From positions 1 through 36,496 of the forward strand of contig JAEXPQ010000225.1 in assembly GCA_023446735.1 (NCBI GenBank): a stretch of DNA of 36,496 nt, in the 5' to 3' direction. Shown piece by piece: positions 23,282 to 29,374 of this stretch (positions within the stretch are counted from its first letter, which is position 1; the number at the start of each line of letters is the position of its first letter). The notes under the pieces were generated by a model. That model was not told where the DNA came from and made no database searches. It saw nothing but the letters and a program-made list of their open reading frames with translations. The stretch comes from Verrucomicrobiota bacterium. Lineage in GTDB: Bacteria > Verrucomicrobiota > Verrucomicrobiia > Opitutales > Opitutaceae. Both the position numbers and the translations under genes were made by a program.

Positions 23282-23333
23282 CCTGCGGGTGGCCCCGCTA
23301 GCCCTCAAGCGGGTCGTGGACTCGGTCCGCGGC
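23282..23333. repeat. Dispersed REP-like repeat, copy A
   Basis: About 44 of 52 positions match the copy at 31271-31321 when aligned by eye with one gap. The core hairpin is formed by CCCGCT and AAGCGGG, and both copies end in CCGCGGC. It sits in the 497-bp gap upstream of the sigma factor, together with two TTCTGCC palindromes and an ACGGCGTT/AACGCCGT hairpin at 23390-23411; no gene was seen in this gap. Confidence 0.7.
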
Positions 23334-23389
23334 CCGTAGCGACAGCAGGCTCCGGCACCGAACGCTATCCGCTTCGGCGCGGGCACGCG

Positions 23390-23411
23390 ACGGCGTTGAG
23401 GGCAACGCCGT
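23390..23411. repeat. Hairpin ACGGCGTT / AACGCCGT
   Basis: Perfect 8-bp arms (23390-23397 and 23404-23411) with the 6-nt loop GAGGGC, in the gap between the ABC exporter stop and the sigma gene. Probably part of the same cluster of intergenic palindromes. Confidence 0.5.
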
Positions 23412-23441
23412 CCACCTCGGGCAGAGGAGACGGACGTTTCG

Positions 23442-23459
23442 TTCTGCCATTCGGCAGAA
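23442..23459. promoter_or_regulatory. TTCTGCC palindrome, copy 2
   Basis: TTCTGCCATTCGGCAGAA differs from the copy at 23161-23178 at two central positions only, leaving 7-bp arms around a 4-nt centre. It lies 24 bp after the stop codon of the ABC exporter gene on the minus strand. Confidence 0.45.
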
Positions 23460-23482
23460 TCTGCGAGGGAAACGTCCCTACC

Positions 23483-25255
23483 TCACACCTGCAGCCGGCG
23501 GAGGGCGGCGTAGGCGCCGTCGCGGCGCATGAGCTCGTCGTGGGTGCCGATCTCGACTGCGCGGCCTTGTTTCATGACGACGATGCGGTGCGCGTGGCGG
23601 ATCGTGGAGAAACGGTGGGCGATGACGAACGTCGTGCGGCCGACGGTGAGATGCTCCATCGCCTGCTGGACGAGGCGCTCGGACTCGGTGTCGAGGGCGG
23701 AGGTGGCCTCGTCGAGGAAGATGATCCGCGGGTCGCGCACGAGCGCGCGGGCGATGGCGAGGCGTTGGCGCTGGCCGCCGCTGAGCTTCGCGCCGCGTTC
23801 GCCCACGAGCGTGTCGAGGCCCTGCGGGAGCGAGCGCACGAAGTCGGCCAGCGTGGTGCGGGCGAGGATGTCCCAGAGCCGGTCGTCGCTCCAGTCCTCG
23901 AGACCGTAGGTGAGATTGTCGCGGATCGAGCCGGAGAAGAGCACGGTCGTCTGCGGCACGACGCCGACCTGCCGGCGGTAGGCGCGCAGGTCGAGGGTTT
24001 CGAGATCGAGGCCGTCGACGCTGATGCGGCCGGCGCTCGGGTGGCGGAAGCCGAGGAGGAGCGAGAGCAGCGTGGATTTGCCGGAGCCGGATTCGCCGAC
24101 GATGGCGATCGTCTCGCCGGCGCGCACGTGGAGGTCGAGCGCGGTCACGGCGGCGGCTCCGGTCTTCGGGTACGCGAAGGCGACGTCGCTGAGGACGAAC
24201 TCGCCGCGCAGCGGCGGCGGGGCCGGCTTGCCATCGAAGACCTCGACTTCGGGCGTGGCCATGAGTTCGCCCAGCGAGCGCACGGAGTCGACGCCCTGCG
24301 CCAACGCCGGGAACACGCCCATGATCTGCCCCACGGCGCCGACGAGCATGCCGAAGTAGGTGTGGAACATCACCGCCTGCCCGACGCTGAGCCGGTCGGC
24401 GAGCACGAGCCACGCGGCGAAGCCGAGGCAGAGCAGCATGAGGAGGTTGAAGCACACGTAGGAACTGGCGGCGAAGAGCTCGGTGACGATGTCGAGCCGC
24501 AGGCCGGTCTTGCGCAGGCGGTGGAGGTGCGAGCGCACCTGGCGCGTCTCCTCATGCTCGACACCGTGGGCGCGGGTGAGCGCGAGCATGCCGAGCATCT
24601 CGCCCATGCGGGCGTTCATCTGCTCGGTCTGCTCGCGGTAGGCGGCGAAGTGTTTCTGGAACTGGTGGTGGAAAAGCTGCAACAGCCCGATGCCCACGGG
24701 CACGGTGACGGCGAAGTAGAGCGTCATCCACGGCTGGACGGAGAGGGAGATCGCGACGGCGGCGGCGATGACGAGCACGGCGTTGAGGCCGCTGTGGAAA
24801 AGCTGCCGGCAGAGGCCCTCGATGCTGTCGACATCGCGGAAGAGCTTCGCCTGGAGCACGCCGCTCTGCGTCTCGTCGAGGAAGGAGAAGGACAGCTGCT
24901 GGACGCGTTCGACGAGGGAGCTGCGCAGGAGAAACGTGAGCTGCCGGAGGGCGCGGCTCATGTGTTTCACGAAGAAGCCGTGGAAGACGATGTTCTGCAC
25001 CAGCACGGCGACGAAGATGCCGAGCGTGATCGCGACGGTGCGGCCCGCGGTGGGCGCGCGCGGCGGCGTGAGGGCGTCGATGATCGTGCCGGTGGCGAGC
25101 GGGAGCGCCCAGCCCGGCGCCTGTTTCACGATGTAGAAGAGCGTGGCGGCGCCGAGGTCGCGGCGCTGCGCGAGCAGCAGGCGCCAGAGCGTGCGGCGCG
25201 GGTGCGCGGCGTCGAAGCGGCCGTCGAGATACTCGGTCCAGGGCGAACGCGGCAT
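23483..25255 (-). CDS. ABC exporter, fused membrane and ATPase domains
   Basis: 590 residues, a half-size exporter. Six membrane helices lie in residues 35-320 (from LGAATLFYIVKQAPGWALPL to MFHTYFGMLVGAVGQIMGVF). The nucleotide-binding domain starts near 350 (GEFVLSDVAFAYPKTGAAAV) with Walker A GESGSGKST, Q-loop VVPQTTVLFSGSIRDN, signature LSGGQRQRLAIARAL, Walker B IIFLDEATSALD and H-loop VIAHRFSTI. All catalytic residues are present. It should work as a homodimer in the inner membrane, exporting a lipid, peptide or drug; the substrate is not readable. The ATG at MPRSPWTEYL was preferred because the open frame upstream is low-complexity and carries a heptad-like DNA repeat. It stands alone. 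Confidence 0.93.
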   Translation of the reverse strand: MPRSPWTEYLDGRFDAAHPRRTLWRLLLAQRRDLGAATLFYIVKQAPGWALPLATGTIIDALTPPRAPTAGRTVAITLGIFVAVLVQNIVFHGFFVKHMSRALRQLTFLLRSSLVERVQQLSFSFLDETQSGVLQAKLFRDVDSIEGLCRQLFHSGLNAVLVIAAAVAISLSVQPWMTLYFAVTVPVGIGLLQLFHHQFQKHFAAYREQTEQMNARMGEMLGMLALTRAHGVEHEETRQVRSHLHRLRKTGLRLDIVTELFAASSYVCFNLLMLLCLGFAAWLVLADRLSVGQAVMFHTYFGMLVGAVGQIMGVFPALAQGVDSVRSLGELMATPEVEVFDGKPAPPPLRGEFVLSDVAFAYPKTGAAAVTALDLHVRAGETIAIVGESGSGKSTLLSLLLGFRHPSAGRISVDGLDLETLDLRAYRRQVGVVPQTTVLFSGSIRDNLTYGLEDWSDDRLWDILARTTLADFVRSLPQGLDTLVGERGAKLSGGQRQRLAIARALVRDPRIIFLDEATSALDTESERLVQQAMEHLTVGRTTFVIAHRFSTIRHAHRIVVMKQGRAVEIGTHDELMRRDGAYAALRRLQV

Positions 25256-25271
25256 GGCGCGAGGTTCGCAG

Positions 25272-25330
25272 CGAAGAAGTTGAGGTTGAAGGTTGAAGTT
25301 GAAGAACGGCGGAGACGAAGAGCTCCGCCG
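25272..25330. repeat. GTTGAAG-type tandem repeat and hairpin upstream of ABC exporter
   Basis: Between 25279 and 25304 the plus strand is built from imperfect GTTGAAG/GTTGAGG units. It is followed by the arms CGGCGGAG (25307-25314) and CTCCGCCG (25323-25330) around an 8-nt loop. The rest of the 300-bp gap (25256-25555) shows no gene. Confidence 0.45.
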
Positions 25331-25555
25331 CTGGTCGAAGGAAGCGGCCCGGCAGCTGTGGTTGCGAACCAGAGGCGAGGGCGACGCCAGACTTGGCGGC
25401 CTGAAGGCACGCTCCACGGCGCGGGGCTGCGACAGCCGCATCGCCGACGCACAAATGGGGCGCCCCTGGCGCGCAACGCCACGGGAGAAGGCGGAACGCA
25501 AAGCGCTCCGCTACGGCGGAGGCGCGTGCAAGCGCGCCGGACTACGGAGTCAGCC

Positions 25556-26413
25556 TCAGACGCCGGAGTAGGCGGAGAAGCCGCCGTCGACCGGAATCAC
25601 CGCGCCGGTGACGAAGCCTGAAGCCTTGTCGTCGCAGAGCCAACGCAGGGCGCCGACGAGCTCCTCGGGCTTGCCGAGGCGGCGCATCGGGGTGTGCTCG
25701 ACGATCTTCTTGGTGCGCGCGGTCGGCGTGCCGTCGGCGTTCCAGAGGAGGGCCTTGTTCTGCTCGGTGGAGAAGAAGCCGGGGGCGATGGCGTTCACGC
25801 GCAGACCGGCCTCGGCGAAGTGCACGGCCATCCAGTAGGTGAAGTTGTTGAGCGCGGCCTTGGCGGCGCAGTAGGCGGGCACCTTCGTCATCGGGTAGTA
25901 GGCACCCATGGACGAGATGTTGATGACGGTGGCGCCGGCGCGGCCGAGAAGGAGCGGCAGGAACACCTGCGTGGGCAGGAGCGAGCCCATGAAGTTGAGG
26001 TCGAAGACGGAGCGGATGCCGGCCTCGTCGAGGTCGAGGAAGCTGCCGGGGCCGGTGGTGACGGCGGTGGCGGAGGCGCCCTGCCAGGTCTCGGTGGCGG
26101 TGGTGCCGCGCGGATGGTTGCCGCCGGCGCCGTTGACGAGGATGTCGACCCCGCCCCATAGCTTCTTCACCTCGTCGCGCGCGGCCTCGAGGGAGGCGCG
26201 GTCGAGGACGTTGGCGGCGAGGGAGACGGCCTCGCCGCCGGCGTCGCGGATCTCCTTGGCCACGGCCTCGCCCTTGGCGGCGGTGCGATTGAGGATGGCG
26301 ACCTTCACGCCGTCGGCGCCGAGGGCGCGGGCCATGGCGCCGCAGAGGATGCCGCCGCCGCCGGTGATGACGGCGACCTTGCCGGAGAGAGGGGATTTGC
26401 GGGTGGTGTTCAT
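25556..26413 (-). CDS. uxuB: SDR-type D-mannonate oxidoreductase (YjmF/UxuB-like)
   Basis: 285 residues, a classical short-chain dehydrogenase. The cofactor loop is TGGGGILCG (17-25), the DILVNGAGGNHPRGTTATET stretch is typical of the mannonate oxidoreductase branch (Bacillus UxuB/YjmF), and the catalytic Ser168, Tyr181 and Lys185 are seen in NISSMGAYYPM and AYCAAK. The C-terminal VTGAVIPVDGGFSAYSGV closes the fold. It should reduce fructuronate to mannonate with NAD(P)H, the step before mannonate dehydratase. It follows uxuA on the same strand with a 77-nt hairpin in between, which supports the substrate. It is unrelated to the longer E. coli UxuB fold, so the symbol follows Bacillus usage. 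Confidence 0.85.
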   Translation of the reverse strand: MNTTRKSPLSGKVAVITGGGGILCGAMARALGADGVKVAILNRTAAKGEAVAKEIRDAGGEAVSLAANVLDRASLEAARDEVKKLWGGVDILVNGAGGNHPRGTTATETWQGASATAVTTGPGSFLDLDEAGIRSVFDLNFMGSLLPTQVFLPLLLGRAGATVINISSMGAYYPMTKVPAYCAAKAALNNFTYWMAVHFAEAGLRVNAIAPGFFSTEQNKALLWNADGTPTARTKKIVEHTPMRRLGKPEELVGALRWLCDDKASGFVTGAVIPVDGGFSAYSGV

Positions 26414-26451
26414 GAAATGCGGATAGCGGGATGCAGACGAGGGAGATCGAG

Positions 26452-26528
26452 GTAGGAGCCTGCTTGCCGGCGATTCCCGCCTCGGAGGCCGAGGCGGCGC
26501 GCAGAATCGCCTGCAAGCAGGCTCCTAC
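26452..26528. repeat. 77-nt nested hairpin (REP-like) between uxuA and uxuB
   Basis: Three perfect stems are nested. The outer is GTAGGAGCCTGCTTGC (26452-26467) with its complement (26513-26528). The middle is GGCGATTC (26469-26476) with GAATCGCC (26504-26511). The inner is CCGCCTCGG (26477-26485) with CCGAGGCGG (26489-26497) and loop AGG. The outer arm resembles the GTAGGAGC-type REP elements known from several bacteria. It starts 9 nt after the uxuA stop. Confidence 0.8.
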
Positions 26529-26536
26529 AGGGACGG

Positions 26537-27634
26537 TCAGCGACGTTTCTTGGCGCCGTCGAGGGCGACGCTCTTGCCGACGGCCTCCCAGAGGCCGTTT
26601 AGGTACGCGATGCCGAGGGCGCGGTCGTAGAGGCCGTAGCCGGGGCGGCCGGTCTCGTTCCAGATCATGCGGCCGTGGTCGGGGCGCATGTAGCCGGTAT
26701 AGCCGATGTCGTGGTAGGCCTTCATCACCTCGTACATGTCGATCGAGCCGTCGGTCGAGAGGTGGGAGGACTCGATGAAGTCGCCGTTCGCGTAGCGGAG
26801 GATGTTGCGCGTGTGCGCGAAGTGGATCCGGCCGGTCGTGCCGACGCGGCGGATCATGGCCGGGAGATCGTTGGCCGGGTTGGCGCCGAGCGCGCCGGTG
26901 CAGAACGTGAGGCCGTGGTACTTGCTCGGGTTGAGCGAGAGGATGCGCTCGAGGTCGGCGGCGTTCTTGACGATACGCGGCAGGCCGAACATCGGCCACG
27001 GCGGATCGTCGGGGTGGATCGCAAGGCGGATGTCGCACTCCTCGCACACCGGCACGAGGGCATCGACGAAGTACTTGAGGTTGGCGACGAGCTTGGCCTC
27101 GTCGACGACGGCGTATTTCGCGAAGAGCTCCTTGAGCTGGGCGAGGCGCTCGGGCTCCCAGCCGGGGAGCTTGAAGCCGTTGGAACTCTTGGAGAAGAGA
27201 TCGAGAACGGTCGTGGGGGTGAGGTCCTTGACCTTGGCGGCTTCGTAGAAGAGGGCGTTGGAGCCGTCGGGCAACGGGTGCGCGAGGTCGGTGCGGAGCC
27301 AGTCGAAGACCGGCATGAAGTTGTAGCAGACGACCTTGATGCCGGCGCGGGCGAGGCGGCGGAGCGTCTCGGCGTAGTTGGCGATGTAGCGGTCGCGCGA
27401 GGGCACGCCGAGCTTGATGTCGTCGTGGACGTTGACGCTCTCGATGACCTCCAGCTGGAGGCCGGCAGCCTCGACGGTGGATTTGAGGTGCGCGATCTTC
27501 TCGACCGGCCAGACCTCGCCGACCGGCACGTCCCAAAGCGCGCCGACGATTCCGGGCGAGCCGGGGATCTGCCGCACCTGCCACAGCGGGATGCAGTCGT
27601 CCTTTTCACCGAACCAGCGGAACGTCATTTTCAT
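26537..27634 (-). CDS. uxuA: Mannonate dehydratase
   Basis: 365 residues, close to Bacillus-type UxuA and shorter than the E. coli form (394). It opens MTFRWFGEKDDCIPLWQVRQ, the family start, and has IHPDDPPWPMFGLPRI, FCTGALGANPANDLP, HFAHTRNI, and YMRPDHGRMIWNETGRPGYG with the metal-binding His/Cys/Asp residues. The enzyme dehydrates D-mannonate to 2-keto-3-deoxygluconate using Mn or Fe in the hexuronate (glucuronate, alginate/pectin-derived) pathway. The next gene is the SDR mannonate oxidoreductase. The ATG giving MKMTFRWF was used; an ATG two codons later is equally possible. No isomerase (uxaC) or kinase for the later steps lies in the window. Confidence 0.96.
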   Translation of the reverse strand: MKMTFRWFGEKDDCIPLWQVRQIPGSPGIVGALWDVPVGEVWPVEKIAHLKSTVEAAGLQLEVIESVNVHDDIKLGVPSRDRYIANYAETLRRLARAGIKVVCYNFMPVFDWLRTDLAHPLPDGSNALFYEAAKVKDLTPTTVLDLFSKSSNGFKLPGWEPERLAQLKELFAKYAVVDEAKLVANLKYFVDALVPVCEECDIRLAIHPDDPPWPMFGLPRIVKNAADLERILSLNPSKYHGLTFCTGALGANPANDLPAMIRRVGTTGRIHFAHTRNILRYANGDFIESSHLSTDGSIDMYEVMKAYHDIGYTGYMRPDHGRMIWNETGRPGYGLYDRALGIAYLNGLWEAVGKSVALDGAKKRR

Positions 27635-27699
27635 GGGCGAGAGAATAGCGAAAGGGGGCGGAAGTTGCGAAAGCGCCGCCGGGGCGCGAACCAAACGCC

Positions 27700-27763
27700 G
27701 GTAGCCGTCTACCACGCCCGAAGCCGCGGCCTCGTAACGAAGCGGTCAAGGCGGCCCACCGCC
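27700..27763. repeat. Two-hairpin REP-like element
   Basis: GGTAG-CCGT-CTACC (27700-27713) and GGCGG-CCCA-CCGCC (27750-27763) flank a GC-rich middle with CCGCGG. It occupies the 180-bp divergent gap between uxuA and the small membrane protein gene. Confidence 0.5.
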
Positions 27764-27814
27764 GGGTTTGGGCTCGAAATCGCCCACCGGCCCGCTATCC
27801 GTGACACCACACCC

Positions 27815-28150
27815 ATGATGTACTGGCTCGCCGCGCTGGACTGGTCGAAGGTCACCTCGAAGCTACCCCCGGACTTCCTGTCGAAGACGGCGGTGTTCAT
27901 CGGCCTCGTCCTGATCGTCGTCCTCGTGATCAAGATCCTCCGCAGCTCGAACAAGATCTTCCTCTCGATCATCCTGTCGTGCGTGGTCGGCATCATCTTC
28001 TTCAACTGGATCTACAACCGCAACGAGCCGGAGTTTCTCACCCCCATCATCGAGCCGATGTCCCAGTTCTTCCCGACCAAGGGCTACGAGAAGAAGGACG
28101 TGAGCGATCTGGACAACCAGAAGAAGGGCGGCAACAAGCCGCGGAAGTAG
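27815..28150 (+). CDS. Small two-helix membrane protein, 111 aa
   Basis: 111 residues: a short N-terminal amphipathic part (MMYWLAALDWSKVTSKLPPD), two membrane helices (about 25-43 and 47-67, joined by the positive turn RSSNK), and a 44-residue charged tail rich in Lys/Asp (YEKKDVSDLDNQKKGGNKPR). Lys/Arg in the turn suggests a cytoplasmic loop with both termini outside, though the basic tail argues the other way. The family is not recognised and no function is proposed. A second ATG lies directly after the first. It precedes queD by 88 nt in the same direction. Confidence 0.75.
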   Translation: MMYWLAALDWSKVTSKLPPDFLSKTAVFIGLVLIVVLVIKILRSSNKIFLSIILSCVVGIIFFNWIYNRNEPEFLTPIIEPMSQFFPTKGYEKKDVSDLDNQKKGGNKPRK

Positions 28151-28238
28151 ACCACGGGAGCCTGGCGGCACCGCCGAGTTAGGCTCGCGCGAGCGCTTTT
28201 CCGCTTTCCCCGGCGCGCCGGGCGCGTTCGCTCGCGCC

Positions 28239-28667
28239 ATGCTCACCTGCTCGAAGACGTACACCGACATCCCGTTCGCCCACCGCCAGCATCTGCACGA
28301 CGGCCACTGCGCGAACATCCACGGGCACAACTGGAGCATCACGCTGACCTTCGCTTGCGCCGCGCCCGACGCCAACGGCTTCGTGGTCGATTTCGGCCGA
28401 CTGAAGTACATCCGCCAGTGGATCGACAAGAACCTCGATCACGCCTGCCTCTTCAACGACGACGACCCGCTGCGCCAGGTTCTGCTCGAGGCCGCGCCGA
28501 CCGTCTGGAAGGCCACGATCGTGCCGAACTGCTCCTGCGAGGGCATCGCCGAGTGGACCTTCCGCAGCCTCGATCCGCTCGTGCGCGAGCAGTCGGGCAA
28601 CCGCGTCTGGCTGACCGCCGTCGAAGTCGGCGAGGACGCGCGCAACTTCGCGCGGTTCACGCCCTGA
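28239..28667 (+). CDS. queD: 6-carboxytetrahydropterin synthase QueD
   Basis: 142 residues of the PTPS/QueD family. The zinc ligands are His15 (FAHRQHL), His28 and His30 (IHGHNW), and the catalytic Cys24 is in DGHCANIHGH, which is the QueD form of the motif. FVVDFGRLKYIRQWIDKNLD and the nearby LDHACLFNDDDP are also typical, and the Glu of NCSCEGIAEW is the substrate-binding one. QueD turns 7,8-dihydroneopterin triphosphate into 6-carboxytetrahydropterin, an early step of queuosine (preQ0) synthesis. No other queuosine gene is in the window. No Shine-Dalgarno precedes the ATG. A strong stem-loop follows the stop. Confidence 0.93.
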   Translation: MLTCSKTYTDIPFAHRQHLHDGHCANIHGHNWSITLTFACAAPDANGFVVDFGRLKYIRQWIDKNLDHACLFNDDDPLRQVLLEAAPTVWKATIVPNCSCEGIAEWTFRSLDPLVREQSGNRVWLTAVEVGEDARNFARFTP

Positions 28668-28669
28668 GG

Positions 28670-28711
28670 CGTGTTCCTGCAAACAAGGGCCGAAGGCCGA
28701 GCAGGCACACG
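28670..28711 (+). terminator. Stem-loop after queD
   Basis: CGTGTTCCTGC (28670-28680) pairs with GCAGGCACACG (28701-28711) with one mismatch, and GGCC-GAA-GGCC forms an inner stem. It begins 2 nt after the queD stop codon. No T-run follows, so it may act as an RNA end-stabiliser or Rho-linked site rather than an intrinsic terminator. Confidence 0.5.
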
Positions 28712-28786
28712 TTTGCCCCGGGGGCGCACACTCGCCGGCCGGCAACTCGCCTCGCGCTCCACGACCCGCCCGATAACCTCACCGCC

Positions 28787-29266
28787 ATGTCCGACTCCGC
28801 CGATCTCGCCCACCTGCGTGAAGCCATCGCCCTCGCTCGCGCCGCCGCGGCCGGCGGCCGCGGCGGACCGTTCGGCGCCGTGATCGTCCACGAAGGCCGC
28901 GTCGTCGGCCGGGGCGAGAACCGCGTGACCAGCACCAACGATCCCACCGCCCACGCCGAGATGGTCGCGATCCGCGCCGCCTGCACGACGCTCGGCCGCT
29001 TCCATCTCGCCGGCGCCACGCTCTACACCAGCTGCGAACCCTGCCCGATGTGCTTGGCGGCCGCATACTGGGCCCATGTCGCCCGCATCGTCTTCGCCTG
29101 CACCCGCGACGACGCCGCCGCCATCGGCTTCGACGACGCCTTCCTGTACCGCGAGCTTGTCGCCCCGCCCGCCGACCGCCGCGTCCCCGAAATCCCCCTT
29201 CTGCGCGACGAGGGGCTCGTCGCCTTCCGCGAGTGGACCGCCAACCCCCGGCATGTCCCGTATTGA
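28787..29266 (+). CDS. guaD: Guanine deaminase (cytidine-deaminase fold)
   Basis: 159 residues. The zinc site is His56-Ala-Glu58 in TNDPTAHAEMVAIRAA and Cys86/Cys89 in SCEPCPMCLAAAYWA. The later GFDDAFLYRE plus the PADRRVPEI tail match the Bacillus-type GuaD, whose C-terminal segment covers the active site of the partner subunit. It deaminates guanine to xanthine in purine salvage or nitrogen scavenging. It is distinguished from tRNA adenosine deaminase (TadA) by the AYWA and DDAF.Y segments. It lies 119 nt after queD and before a TonB-dependent receptor, all plus strand. Confidence 0.9.
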   Translation: MSDSADLAHLREAIALARAAAAGGRGGPFGAVIVHEGRVVGRGENRVTSTNDPTAHAEMVAIRAACTTLGRFHLAGATLYTSCEPCPMCLAAAYWAHVARIVFACTRDDAAAIGFDDAFLYRELVAPPADRRVPEIPLLRDEGLVAFREWTANPRHVPY

Positions 29267-29285
29267 GTGCGACCCGCTCCGTGTA

Positions 29286-29308
29286 GCTGGGCGACGAAGT
29301 CGTTCAGC
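29286..29308. repeat. Short hairpin before the TonB receptor gene
   Basis: GCTGGGCGAC (29286-29295) and GTCGTTCAGC (29299-29308) pair across 8 of 10 positions plus two G-T pairs, with a GAA loop, 66 bp upstream of the receptor start. No riboswitch consensus (cobalamin, TPP) is recognisable here. Confidence 0.4.
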
Positions 29309-29374
29309 CGTCCCACTCCGCCCCGAGAATCGGGTTTGAACCGCCGCGCCGCGCCCGGTGTGCTCGGCGTCTCC

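Noticed and set aside
23396..25621. A 741-codon open frame antisense to the ABC exporter
   Set aside because: The minus-strand protein has every Walker and signature motif. The antisense frame is Glu/Arg/His-rich shadow sequence.
29267..29374. Cobalamin riboswitch upstream of the TonB receptor
   Set aside because: I looked because of the receptor type, but the conserved GCCACTG-type B12 box is not present, and the leader is only about 108 nt with one simple hairpin.
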